DNA from: Triglochin maritima
Lineage: Eukaryota; Streptophyta; Magnoliopsida; Alismatales; Juncaginaceae
DNA: 64,000 nt
Direction of reading: 5' to 3'
NCBI GenBank assembly: GCA_963682175.1
Contig: OY821787.1
Coordinates: 21,988,501 to 22,052,500 of the forward strand
This document shows positions 33,201 to 44,453 of the stretch, one piece after another. How positions within the stretch are numbered: the first letter of the stretch is position 1; every line of letters starts with the position of its first letter. The notes under the pieces are model-generated. The model did not search any database. It had not been told where the DNA came from and saw only the letters and a list, made by a program, of their open reading frames with translations. The translations under genes and the position numbers were made by a program.

Positions 33201-33378
33201 AGAACCTTTGGGTATGATCCTCTATCCTTTGTTTATTTTAATATGTGTAGGAATGCATGATTGTAGAATAAACAAATACATGTACGTAAAATCAATGAAA
33301 ATATGAAATCGATGTTGTATGTTTGTATTAAAAAAATTAAAATATATACGTACATGGGGACACAAAATCCTACAATAC

Positions 33379-33690
33379 CTTCCTAGGTTGTACAGTTGAA
33401 GCAATACGGGGGGTTGGTAAATCTGTGGGAACATCAGTGGAAATTCCAAGGTGATTATACAAATTCTTCACTAGCTTTCCCAGGTGATGGATCTTCTCGT
33501 TGCATTTCACGTGATCACCTTTGGAATGGTGTTGTGAGGATGATAACCCAAAATATTGATGTAGTCCAATTGGACTACCTACATCGCATATTTGCCCAGG
33601 ATGCTCCTCATTTCCCAAGGTTGTGGACAATATATCATTTCTTCCATCTGAAACAAATTCTTCTTGGGAAGCTTTCATTGAAAGTCCATC
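33379..33690 (-). pseudogene. CACTA gene exon with EHPGR-type motif
   Basis: Exon bounded by CATATAG acceptor (before 33,690) and AAG|GTATTG donor (33,378). Encodes DILSTTLGNEEHPGQICDVG and IGLHQYFGLSSS, matching the plant CACTA pattern D-x-L-(T)-x-A-x-G-x-x-EHPGRVR-x-x-G ... YFG. A segment of Glu/Lys/His-rich coil follows. No stop is inside the exon. The donor leads into the intron that now holds about 31.8 kb of insertions. Confidence 0.65.
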
Positions 33691-33767
33691 CTATATGAAA
33701 ATAATTTTAAATTTTGTTATTAATTGATAACGACGTACACAAAGCTTAAAAAATAAAGTTAACTTAC

Positions 33768-34589
33768 AATCTTGGAGGCAACTAGTTCAGACTCCTCATT
33801 AATGTAGCTACCTTCCGAAGTAATACACACTTTCTTCCACTTCTCTTCTCTAGCTAGCGGAGATGGAGGTAACCAATTACTTGCCTGCTCTTCACTCATA
33901 CTCGCTTCTAGAGCTTCTTCTTGTTTTTGGAAAAACATTCCGTCATCATAACTTCCTCAAGTTTGCGGTAACCACCTCTGGACAATCTATGCTGAAACTT
34001 GTTACCATATTGTCGTTTCTTGTTGAAAAATGAATTTGTCCTACAACCAAAAAAATGTAAATTAGAATGAATAAAAGGGGAAATTTTAAATAAAACTAAT
34101 AAACAAAGACATACCATTATGTCCTCCCAAATTTGTTCTTTTAGAGAAGAATCAACTTGTGACCACTTTTCAATATAAATATCAACCTTGGTTCTTGCGA
34201 CAGTACCCAAACAACCAGGCCAATAAATTTTATTCTCTCCGATCGGCTCTAAGACACTATCAAAGTCCAATGGCAATGGACCATCACGTTTTATTTTTTG
34301 ATGCAACTCTAACATAAGAGTTGCTCCACGTGGAGGAACCAACGTCGGGCCTTTATCACCAGTTTGGGGCGGTTCTTCTTGTTGGGAGCCATTAACCTGA
34401 AAGAAGACAAAACGAAACAATCACGACAAAACAATCAAAAATCGACTACGACAACAAGTGTAAGTCATTTCCATTATTGCACATTAAAGAAGCAAAAAAA
34501 ACACCATACAAAATCATGACAAAACCAATCAACAATCATAACATTTCCAGGTATGTTACATTTACTGATATTTGAAAGAAACTTACCAT
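33768..34589 (-). pseudogene. Transposase_24-type exons of CACTA gene
   Basis: Likely ATG at 34589-34587 directly before GTAAGT, then exon 34396-34116 (KGPTLVPPRGATLMLELHQK, IGENKIYWPGCLGTVARTKV, DIYIEKWSQVDSSLKEQIWE) ending at a GTATGT donor, and exon 34041-33768 (SFFNKKRQYGNKFQHRLSRG, later REEKWKKVCITSEGSYINEE). The pattern G...T...L.R...L.(F/D)...G.PIG.N...L...LG..AR..V.I....W..V...LKE..W..I is that of plant Transposase_24. The last exon needs a frame change after KNKKK, so it is broken. The protein's role in CACTA transposition is not established. Confidence 0.68.
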
Positions 34590-35207
34590 GTTTAAATAGC
34601 TAATATCCCAATGACATGGTTTTGTTTGGGTTTATGAATACCCTTCCACGTCGGATAAATTAAACACTGACGTGGAAGCCCCCTACCACATCGGATTAAT
34701 TTAACATTGACGTGGATGACCCAAATAGGTCCAAAACACGTATTGCATTTCCACGTATGTTTATGGCCAAATAATTGTTCTCTATACTACAACAAATTTC
34801 CAACAAACATTTTCGAGAAAAAAAACACTTTTTCAACCAACAAAAGAGTTTATAGACAAATAACTACATGACACAGAAAGACTTACGTACCTTCAGTGTT
34901 GTCGGAAGCGGAGGTCGCTTGGGGAAGGGGGTAGCCGGAAGAGGAGGTCGCACGGGCTAGGGAAGAGGAATGCTCTGATCGGGGAGAGGAAGGGTTGTGT
35001 ATGTTGAAATCAGGGTTAGGGGTTTTGTTGGGGTTTACGAATACCCTTCCACATTGAATAAATTAACCACCAACGTGGTAGGGTATGAATTATTTTGGAT
35101 TTTTTTTAAATGGACCCTTCCATGTCGGATATTATAAAACTGACGTGGTAAGAGGTCTGCCACGATTTCGTAATAGCCAACGTGCTAGGGGCGACGTGGT
35201 AGACCAA
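34590..35207 (-). repeat. CACTA 5' region with subterminal repeats
   Basis: Contains a likely 5' non-coding exon (about 34,990-34,891, ending GAAG|GTACGTAAG). Repeated words of the type CCACGTCGGAT and GACGTGGWAG occur in both orientations at about 34,646, 34,667, 34,686, 34,706, 35,047, 35,071, 35,118, 35,141, 35,180 and 35,193. Such arrays bind the transposase in CACTA elements. Confidence 0.6.
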
Positions 35208-35220
35208 CTTTTGAGCAGTG
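35208..35220 (-). mobile_element. CACTG terminus of the CACTA element
   Basis: In sense CACTGCTCAAAAG. Its partner inverted repeat is outside the window, so the length of the terminal repeat cannot be given. Confidence 0.6.
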
Positions 35221-35697
35221 AAGGGTGAAGAGGATCCAAAAAGAAAAACAAATACAAAACCAAAAAAAGCAAAGCAAAAAAAACTCATCATTCTATTATT
35301 GTCATTTTGTTTGCTACCGCAGTCCTATCTAATATTGTTCTTTTTCCATCATATTTTTTCATCTTTCCAAGTTCACTTTTCTTATAGGCTGTTGGTGGGT
35401 TGTTTGTGTTCTTGATTGTTATCATATTTAGCTGGATTGTTGTTTGGGTATGGATTGTTGTTTACAGATTTGATACTAGTTTCGTTAGTTTGATAAGAAC
35501 TTCTGAGAAACTTACGAGTGAAACACGTGAGGAAAGTGAAGTGAGATCCTTTATTTCATACTAACGTTCTTTTTGAAGTAAAAAAAGTCCAAAGAAAGTG
35601 CTTCCGAAGAGGCAATGGTTAAACCGAGTAGAAAATATATGCTCAGAGTCACCTTGTATGCGAAGGAGAGAAAGAATTCAACCATAGGGGGTTACAG
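35221..35697. other. Unassigned stretch between CACTA end and gag of G
   Basis: T/A-rich, with no ORF of note. It may be the leader of G. It does not resemble the 3' LTR of G, and no clear primer site was seen. Confidence 0.45.
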
Positions 35698-36362
35698 TTG
35701 AAGATGAAGAGTATTATGGGGAAAGGGGTTGAGGAAGAGAATGATCGGGAATCAATAGTTAACAGTAGAAGGCATGGTGGATGGTTCAGAGAAGCTAGTA
35801 ATTGGGAAGAAAACAACTTGGGTAGTATTAAGATGAAGATCCCATCTTTTGAAGGGAAGAATGATCCAGAAGCATACCTTGAATGAGAGAAGAAGGTGGA
35901 GTTAGTATTTGATTGCCACCATTATTCCGAGGTAAAGAAGGTAAAACTTGCTGCTATTGAATTTTCTGACTATTCTATTATTTGGTGGGATCAATTGGCG
36001 TTGAACCGAAGGAGAAATTGGTAATGTCCAATAGAGACGTGGGTGGAGGTGAAAACTGTCATGAGGAAGTGGTTCGTGCCTAGTTACTACTAGCAAGAGT
36101 TGTATAATAGGTTGCAAAGCCTCAAACAAGGAAACCAGAGTGTAGAGGATTATTACAAAGAGATGGAAGTTACAATGATCTGGGCAAACATTGAAGACGA
36201 TCGAGAGGCCACGATGGCAAGGTTTTTAGCAAGCTTGAATAAAGAAATCCAAAATGCAGTCGAGTTGCAACATTATGTCGAAATGGAAGATATGTTGCAC
36301 ATGGCTATTACGATTGGGAGTCAACTCAAGAGGCGCAATACTAGTGAGAGCCATGACCAAAG
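35698..36362 (+). pseudogene. gag: Element G gag, capsid part
   Basis: Reads IKMKIPSFEGKNDPEAYLE, stop (TGA where Trp is usual), EKKVELVFDCHHYSEVKKVK, LAAIEFSDYSIIWWDQL, further stops, then SLKQGNQSVEDYYKEMEV and EDDREATMARFLASLNKEIQ. This is the Retrotrans_gag domain of plant Ty3/gypsy elements. At least three stops. Cut by Athila A at ...SESHDQS; the zinc knuckle is found on the far side at 55,771. Confidence 0.88.
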
Positions 36363-36367
36363 TACAT
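36363..36367. other. Target-site duplication tacat (left) of Athila A
   Basis: TACAT at 36363-36367 and 55628-55632 flank Athila A exactly. Confidence 0.93.
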
Positions 36368-36814
36368 TGATTGACATCATTTCATACTTATATTTGTATC
36401 TTATATCCATTATCTTACACTTAAGCAATGCTACGTGACGAGTTTTATGTTTAGTTTTCAGGAATAAAGAGGTTTGAAGAGAAGAGCCATTAAAGGACCC
36501 AAAAGCAGGAAAAAGGACTTAATTGTGAGACCTGGGGACTAAGATGCAAGGGAGAAGGACCTGATCGTAAGACTGAATGACCGAAGAGCAAAACAGGAAA
36601 CTCCACACCATCATGGGGAGTATTTTGGCAATTCGATTCGGGTCGGAGCTCCAACAAACCAAGTAGATGCATCAAAGACCAAGAAATTCTTCCAGAGAAG
36701 CCCAACACAAAACCCAGATGGATCTGGGCCTTATAGGCCACCAATTGGCGGTCTGGAACCGCCAATTGGCGGTCTGGATCATCCCAGATCCGTGAAGTTT
36801 TCTCCTGGACTTAT
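36368..36814 (+). repeat. 5' LTR of Athila A, first part
   Basis: LTR positions 1-447, TGATTGACATC onward, cut by copia H (TSD cttat at 36810-36814). Contains two palindromes in the U3 block; the 3' LTR has one. Confidence 0.95.
36720..36792. promoter_or_regulatory. Nested inverted-repeat block, U3 of Athila A 5' LTR
   Basis: Outer arms GGATCTGGG (36720-36728) and CCCAGATCC (36783-36791). Inside are two palindromic units: GGCCACCAATTGGCGGTC (36737-36754) and AACCGCCAATTGGCGGTC (36757-36774). The 3' LTR block (54441-54493) has perfect arms CGGATCTGGG/CCCAGATCCG and one unit. Confidence 0.8.
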
Positions 36815-37203
36815 TGTTAGCAATCTACGATTGAATCTACAGGTTCAGAATTACCTTTGGTGGAGAGAACCTGTGGCAGCGGAATGGATCGACGATCACC
36901 TAACGGAATCCTCTGGAGCCCCAGTCGGTCTTCTACTCTCTTGGAGAAGAAGCACGAGTCCACAACCCAAGAGTCCACGGATTGGCTTGGTGGATGTGGA
37001 GGGACGAATGGGAGAGAGAGGGAGAGGTGGCGGCTAGGGTTTTGTGGGGCTAGGGTTTGCACACAAGAATTAGTTCATCCAATGGGAGGCTCCCCTCCTT
37101 ATATAGATGGCCCCACCCTAAACCCTAATGCGCAGCCAATGAGAGTGTGCCACGTGTCAGTGCTTTGGGCAAACATCACCTTAATCCTTAGATTAATCTA
37201 ATA
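36815..37203 (-). repeat. 3' LTR of copia H
   Basis: 389 bp; in sense it ends ...GATTGCTAACA. The TATA-like TATATAAGG is in sense near 37,100. Preceded in sense by the purine tract CAAGTGGGAGA. Confidence 0.93.
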
Positions 37204-38460
37204 TCTCCCACTTGCACAACAACACGTCAACAACACGTCATCTTATTTTTTGTCCCTGACACATACGTATATATCCCCGATACATACAATCATAAGATGG
37301 CAATGTGTCACCTCTTCATGTGTTCCTGACACATATGTATACATCCCTGATATATACAACTATTTCTCTCTTCCAAGAATGCATCCACAATACGCAAGTC
37401 TCTGATCATGTATCCCTCATACAAGACCATATGTGTCCCCGACACATGTACTCTTCCGATCATACGGACAAATGGGTCGTGCGACCGGTGATGCACCTGC
37501 AATTAGGAGTCTCAAACTAGAAACCTTACTAGAAGGCCAGAATGACAACATCCTCACAAAAATAACAATTAAGCCGTCAAATGCACATCATTGTTCCCCA
37601 GGTTTACTCAGAAACTCACTTGACATGAACGGTATCTCGATCCCTCGGAGAGAATACCTTCTTGTCCTCAAGGTACGTGCTACTGTATCCAATACAGTTG
37701 GGCCCAGCAAATACTTTTAGTGCAGTCGAGTCAAACCTTTCCCTTCGCCCAGACCACCATTACACTCAAAGTTGACTCCTTTCCCGAAGATGCCTCTTTA
37801 GACCGAATCTCTCATAGTCATAGATAACATCCCGAAGTAGCCACATCAACTCTTTGCTTCATGGTGTCGTCGAAGGTCACTGAGGGCAACTAAATGACAA
37901 TCAAGTCTTGGACTCACACAGTGAAGGAGCAGGGATCCATCCTTTCACTTCCAAATGGTCGCTTAGCACATGTTGTATGACAAACATGCTATGGTAGATC
38001 ATATTGTACACAACAGTATGTCTGTCTCTCAACACCATACAAGTCTTAGTCCAGTCGCACCCCCTCTGCGCCTGACCCGAGCTTCATCATTGTTGCCTTA
38101 ACACCATACAGGTGTCACCTGGCGCCACATGTGATGCTCGCACTTGGCTTCTATAGGTCACATGAATCGTGGGAGCATTCATGACAATCCTCACCAACAT
38201 AGAGGATCTCATCTTGATTCCTAATCAAGGCGACTGTCCTATCATGAACTACTCTGGATCTATCATACAAGATCTCTTCATGATCAGTCTCATCTCTGCT
38301 CGCTATCAAAAGTGCCAGAGGCGAATGCTCGTGTGAGTAAGTATTCTTTAGCCTATTGACAGAATAATATTTTATGCTAGAACAACTACATCAACCAAAC
38401 AGATATAGTTGAAAGGAAAAACACAATCACTCATAAAAGGAAGTTAGACATGCCAATACA
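37204..38460 (-). other. 3' untranslated region of copia H with antisense ORF
   Basis: Matches copia I 11,421-12,676. Carries TGTCCCTGACACATA-type repeats at 37,250-37,445. On the plus strand it has an antisense reading in two pieces (37,305-37,520 and 37,433-37,720) with SLKLETLLEGQNDNIL and GLLRNSLDMNGISIPRREY. These are parted by one missing T compared with copia I. Confidence 0.7.
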
Positions 38461-39039
38461 TCAAAGTCTGCGTAAGCCTAAGGACTTCACATGAGACACA
38501 AACGAGTCCTTAGCTATAGCCTTGGTAAGAGGGTCAGCTACCATAAGACTAGTAGATACATGTCTTAACACAACTTCCTTTCTTGCTATGATGTCCTTCA
38601 CAAAATGATACCTAACCTGTATATGTTTGGTCTTTCCATGATATTTGGGGTCTTTCACATAACAAAGGGCAACCATGCTGTCACAATAGACAACAACAGG
38701 CTCATCAGATGTCTCTACAAGCCCAGTATGTTGTAAGAACCTCCTCAACCAAACTGCCTCCTGTACGGCTGCAGAGCATGCAACATACTCTACTTCCATA
38801 GTCGACAGGGCTATACAAGTTTGCTTCTTGCTGGACCATGAGATGGCCCCATTAGCCAGCAAGAAAGCATAACCAGAGGTAGACTTCCTTTCATCAATGT
38901 CTCCAGCCCAATCGGCGTCACTATAGCCAATCAGGCGCATATATGATGCTTGGTAACACAGCATGTAGTTACTCGTTCCTCTGAGGTATCTCATGATTCT
39001 CTTGACCGCCTTCCAGTGCTCCATGCTTGGGTTGGACTG
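38461..39039 (-). pseudogene. pol: copia H RNase H
   Basis: The frame 39,024-38,461 (MEHWKAVKRIMRYLRGTSNY, DADWAGDIDERKSTSGYAF, STMEVEYVACSAA, YCDSMVALCYVKD, VADPLTKAIAKDSF) ends at a natural TGA. It is in the same frame as the pol ORF above it and is separated only by TAG at 39040-39042, where copia I has TAC. The acidic active-site residues are present. The visible ATG is internal to the polyprotein. Confidence 0.93.
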
Positions 39040-41664
39040 CTATCGACTCACCATGCCCACAGCATAACAAATGTCTGGCCTAGTACACATCATAGCGTAC
39101 ATAAGGCTTCCCACAGCATTGGAGTATGGAACCTTGCTCATTTTGGCCTTCTCTTCAGGAGTCTCAGGATGCTTATCAAGGCTTAAGTGCAAACCATTCT
39201 CAACAGGAGTGTCGATTGGTTTGCATTTGTCCATATGGTATTTCTTTAAGACATTGTTAATATAAGTCTCTTGAGACAATCCCAGAAGTCTCTTGGACCT
39301 ATCTCTAACAATCTTGACACCAATGACGTAGCTAGCTTCACCCATGTCCTTCATATCAAACGTGGAGGACAACCACTCTTTAGTAGATTTTAGAAACTCT
39401 TTGCTATTGCCAGACATGCATATGTCATCAACATACAAGGTCAGAATGACAAATTTACCATTGGATCTCTTAACGTACACACAGTGATCTTCCTCAAGCA
39501 TAGAGAACGCATTCTCTGATATAGCTTGATGGAAGCGAATGTTCCACTGTCTAGACGTTTGTTTTAAGCCATATAAGGACTTATTGAGCTTGCACACTTT
39601 GCGCTCTTGTCCTTTGACTTCAAAACCTTGAGGTTGATCCATATAGAACTCCTCCTCAAGTTCTCCATTGAGAAAAGCAGTCTTTACATCCATTTGGTAA
39701 AGCTCTAAGTCCATCTGAGCTAGAATAGCTAGTAGAAGGCGGATGGAGGCAAACCTAACCACGGGTGAAAAGGTTTCCTCAAAATCCACGCCTTCTCTTT
39801 GGGTGTAGCCTTTAGCTACTAGTCTAGCCTTGAATCTATCAATAGATCCATCCGCCTTCCTCTCAATCTTGAGGATCCACTTTGCCCCAATGGCCTTTCG
39901 GTTCGGCGGTAAGTCGACCAAGTCCCAGACTCGATTAACTTTCTTCGACTCCAACTCTTCCTTTATAGCTACTAACCACTCTTTAGCATTTGGACCTTCC
40001 AAAGCCTCTTTCAAGGTCTCCGGTTCTTGTTCATCGATTACTGTCATCCCGGATGATTCATAATCAATTTCTTCTTGAGCTGTCATGAGGGCCTCTTCCT
40101 CTAAGCAAAACCGCCTACGAGGAATGAGCCTGCGTTTGCTTCGACGTAGATGGATATCTGATGGCTCATCCTCCGTGAGAGCTATCGGATCCTCAGCATT
40201 GCTGCTCCCACTAGCATCGACTGGTGGAACCTCATGTTCAACTTCCAGATCAGGATCCTGTGGAGTGGCAATGTCCTCATCTTGTTGTTCAAAGAAGTCC
40301 ACTGACTCTTTGATAGCTCTAGCAAGGGATGGAAAATCATTTTCCAAGAATGTGGCATCCCTAGACTCCAGTTCCGTCCTTCTTTCATTCTCGTCTACTC
40401 CGATAAAAACATTACCTTTGGAGAAATCACTGTATTTTACAAAGATACACTTTTTCCCTCTACGTCCTAGTTTTCTATATCGGTGACTAGTAGAATGAAT
40501 GTATGCCGCACATCCCCAAGGACGCAGTAGACTAAAATCAGGCTTCCGTCCTGTCCATAACTCATATGGAGTTGAGGGAACCGATTTTGTTGGAACTCTA
40601 TTGAGGATATAGGCAACAGTCATTAGAGCATCTCCCCAAAACGAAATTGGCAAGCTCGCATGCGCCATCATGGATCTAACCATGTCTAGCAATGTTCTAT
40701 TCCTTCTCTCGGCAACACCATTTTGCTGAGGAGTATAAGGCATAGTGAGTTGTCTAGATATCCCATTTTCATCACATAACTCCTTGAACATTATGGAGAG
40801 ATACTCACCACCTCTATCCGTTCTAAGAGTTTTTATCTTATTATCCAACTGATTCTCAACTAAGCTTATGAATTTCTTAAAACATTCTAGAGCTTCTGAC
40901 TTGTGAGAAATAAGATATATATGACCATATCTAGTGAAGTCATCAATGAATGTGATTATGTAACTTTGTCCATATCTAGTACGCACATTCAAAGGTCCAC
41001 AAATATCTGAGTGAATTAGTTCTAAAGGAGAAGTAGCCCTAATGGCTATTCCGAACGGTTTTCTAGTTGCCTTACCGGCTAGACAAGGTTCACAGGTCGG
41101 CAATTCAAATTTGGAGCATTCTCCTAATACCCCCTCCTTTGCCAACCTTTTCATCCGGTCAACACCAATGTGACCTAGTCTAGCATGCCACATAACTGAA
41201 TCATTATTCATGGAACTTTGGCTCATAAAGGCACTAGTATTACGATTGAAATCATAAATTGCGTCCAACACAGTAAAACCGTCAGAAAGAAAAGCACGTC
41301 CATAATAAATGTTAGAAAGGTATAAACCCATATCATTGTTCTCAAAAACAACTTTAAAACCATGTCTCATCAAGACAACAACAGAAATAATATTTCGCCG
41401 TATAGATGGTGCATACAACACGTCGTGAAGTAATAGGATCCGTCCACTTCGCAAAGCCAGTTTGCATGTGCCAACTCCAAGAACTTCAATGCTAGTGTTG
41501 TTTGCCATGTTTATTCGCCTCCCACTTGGAACCCGGCGATATTCCACGAAGGCAGAACGATCCTTTGTTACGTGGTCCGTGGCACCTGAATCCACAATCC
41601 ACACAGGAGAATGATCAGTGAGCATCACAGAACTAGTCATGTTACAATTCGAGGGATTACACAC
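39040..41664 (-). pseudogene. pol: copia H pol: protease, integrase, reverse transcriptase
   Basis: 874-codon open frame. Residues ~15-110 protease ([16 protein letters not shown]); ~165-215 pre-integrase zinc site ([13 protein letters not shown] ... [10 protein letters not shown]); ~225-400 integrase core ([39 protein letters not shown]); ~560-800 RT_2 ([40 protein letters not shown], catalytic YVDDICMSG). The N-terminal ATG is internal: gag runs into it in frame across one stop (41689-41691). Full polyprotein order is of the Ty1/copia type. Truncated by one TAG before RNase H. Confidence 0.95.
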
Positions 41665-41688
41665 AGTAATTACCTTTTGCTCAGTGCA

Positions 41689-42531
41689 CTAACGAGCAAA
41701 AAGTCCAGTCTTTCGGCAGTTAAAACAAGTCACATTAGACTTATCTTTCCGACCTCTGGATCCTCGAGGTCGTTTCTTTCCAGCTTTGTTTTCTGTTTTG
41801 TTTGCATTTGCACCCTTCTTGCCTTTAAAACCCTGAGCTCTATCTCTTTTGCGCTTAAAACCTGCACTCCTCCGAGGAGCGTCAGCTTCACAAGCAAACA
41901 CTTCAGTTAGAGGGGCTTCCGCAAGCATGCGGTCCTCCTCCAGCTCTAGGTGTTTTGCGGCCTGGTCAAATGTCCTGATGTCATCAGCATGGGTCAGATG
42001 GACCTTCATATGCTCCCAACTCTTCGAAGGCAATGATCTGATGAGAGCAGACACTTGCTCCTCATCGGTCTTAGCACGACCGGCAGCGCTCAGCTCGCTA
42101 ATCATGTTTGACATTGCGGTAATATGCTGCCTCATTGTGTGACCTTGGCGAATTTTATACCCATCAAACATAAGCCCAAGCTGACGGGCCCTTGTGACGG
42201 AGGTCACTCCGTACTGAAACTTCACAGCTTCCCACAAGGCCTTTGCAGTTCGAAACTTTTCGAACCGCAGTAACAGATCGTCCCTCATTGAACTTAGAAT
42301 TGTGATTCGAGCAATTCGGTCTTTCTTTTTCCATGCATTATAAACATCCAAGTTTCTGTGATGTTGCGCAGTATTCCCCTCATCGGGGGGAGACATAGAT
42401 TGGTTTATGTTTTCTAACATGTCCTGATCCTCTAAGAGATACTCAATTTTACGATGCCACAGATCGTAATTTCTTTCATTGAGTTTATCTCCTCGAGTCA
42501 GATCAGCGACAATGCTTTTGGAAGCAGCCAT
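41689..42531 (-). pseudogene. gag: copia H gag
   Basis: Likely start MAASKSIVADLTRGDKLNER (ATG at 42531; an upstream in-frame ATG adds nine residues). 281 codons. UBN2/Retrotran_gag-type domain with NYDLWHRKIEYLLEDQDMLE, ALWEAVKFQYGVTSVTRARQ and SLPSKSWEHMKVHLTHADD, a Lys/Arg-rich basic region, then a zinc knuckle CFNCRKTGLFAR that has Leu where His is expected. TAG (GAG in copia I) stands just before the last Cys codon. RNA packaging protein; the knuckle would be defective. Confidence 0.92.
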
Positions 42532-44440
42532 AAAGAATCTAGGACAATCAAAATACATAGCGATACATGAGTTCTAGCATAAAATATAACGAGCTACAAT
42601 AGTCATAAAAAATAAACTGACTTAATAGCTGTAGCATTCAGACCAAAAGAAAACATATAGCATTCGATCAAATCGTTATGCAATAGTTAAGAAAGCCATT
42701 TTACTAATCTAGATATTGAGCTCCATCATGATTTAATGACCCAAAAAAAACGTTTTAAATCATGGTAAATCAGCAAATAAAGAAGGTATTTGCCGCCGGT
42801 TGCAAGGTGGTTTGCACAAAACACTTCTACCTTGCAACTCCCACTAGGCACGCGAGTTCCCAAAAACGGTTTTCAAAAAAAAAACAATCAACATCACACA
42901 TATATGATTACTACATTACTTCCATATCGAGCTAACGATCGCCATTAGGGATTTAGCCTCGTCGACGGGAACCTGCATGAGTCTTATAGCAATAATATCG
43001 CAATAATAAAAAATAAAGGAGCCCCTCGTCTCCTTAGGGCAATAAACAGTTCAACGTCCATAATTATTACAGTTCATAAATATTACAGTCCATAAATATT
43101 ACAGCCCATTGTGATAACTATTACAAATGGAAATAAATAAATGAAATTACGTTCATCTCTCAATAAGGCAGTAAATAAAATCAGCAATCATTCATTCCAT
43201 ACAAGCACAATCTTTCCATACGTTAGCACAATCCGACGTATAGAAAAAAATACCCTAAAGTGTGCACCTCATTCAAACAATAAGGAAGTAATGCGTAAGG
43301 AAACAATTCATGAATTGTGCACGGAAATAGGCAAGAAAACGTGTTAGGTAATGACAACCAATCTCCACAATAATCATTCTCAAAACAGAATTTTTTTTCT
43401 TCTTTCCCTAATCAATATAATCATGATAGCACAAAATTATCCTACTTTGATTAGGAAAGAAAAATCCTAAATTATATGGTGGAGAGCAACACATATTTTT
43501 GCATCAAAGGAAAGCATCCAAACATATTTTTAAGGCAATAAAATTCCAGCCCATAATATCTCCCAAAAAATTTCAGAATTAGCCAATCTTTCCATAATCA
43601 ATATAAGCATGCAATGAACAATAATTATGCTACTTGTAATGGAAAGAAAAATTCGAAATTCTTTGGTGGATGACATCACATATATGCACATTTGATGAAA
43701 AGGAAATATTTCAAATGAAATGCATGCAATCATTCCAAAAGAAATCCGAAAATCCTTAATGAGATTAACATATATGTGCATTCAATCATAAAGGAAATAT
43801 TTCAAATGAAATGAATGCTCTCATTCCAAAAATCCGAAATATACAATATGGTAATTCAATATTCATGTATGTGCATGATCTTGCAATCAACATCTAATCC
43901 TAGATGCATGCACATGTGATTAAAAATTACATATACATGAATAAGGCAACAAGCATCTAACCTTAGATGTATGTACAAGAGTTAAAAAAAATGCACAATC
44001 AAATCATACCATCCGAAATGTATGATCACTTTATATGATACATCCAATAATTAACTCTAGTAAAATTATAATCATATTTCAAACAACATATATGCGCAAA
44101 TAATCAAGAACAAACCAACTCTAGCCGCAAGCTTTGGTTGAAAGAAATATGCGCAACAAACATAGATTAACATGTAACCCTAGGTACATGCATAAAGTGA
44201 AATCTAAGCTATGCTCAAGAATGAAATAATGATGAAACTTGTAATACAATTCGCATGTAATGAAATGAATCAAGAAAAAAAAACATGCGCAAGGGTGAGA
44301 AAAATGCCTTCAAACCCTAGGCGCATGATGAAGAGAAAAAAAAACTACACATGTATGCGATTTCTCTCAACAACTATCGAAATTATTTCAACATATCTGA
44401 AATAAGAAAGTGCTCAAAAAATTCGGAGGTGACCAAGATG
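42532..44440 (-). other. Long leader of copia H (1.9 kb)
   Basis: No gene. Very AT-rich, with repeated words such as GGAAATATTTCAAATGAAAT (near 43,700 and 43,792), ATGCATGCAC and ACATATATGTGC. Unusually long for a copia leader. Copia I lacks this region, so no comparison is possible. Confidence 0.7.
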
Positions 44441-44452
44441 GCTCTGGTACCA
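44441..44452 (-). other. Primer-binding site of copia H, initiator-Met tRNA type
   Basis: In sense TGGTACCAGAGC, one mismatch to the usual TGGTATCAGAGC, one base after the LTR. Confidence 0.88.
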
Positions 44453-44453
44453 A

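Larger units (their letters stand above)
33201..35220 (-). mobile_element. CACTA DNA transposon, 5' part with terminus
   Basis: Minus strand. It ends (sense 5' end) at 35,220 with CACTGCTCAAAAGTTGG, a CACTA/CACTG-type terminus followed outside by AAG, a possible 3-bp target duplication. Subterminal repeats and Transposase_24-type exons follow. Continues at 1-1395 after removal of the nested insertions. Confidence 0.72.

Noticed and set aside
35221..35697. 5' LTR of element G
   Set aside because: No alignable match to 59,192-60,145 and no TG start, primer site or TATA in a consistent position.
40085..40486. Open frames opposite copia H pol (also 39,830-40,063 and 41,849-42,142)
   Set aside because: They are the antisense of conserved pol and gag codons, have no start or regulatory context, and repeat in copia I opposite the same domains.
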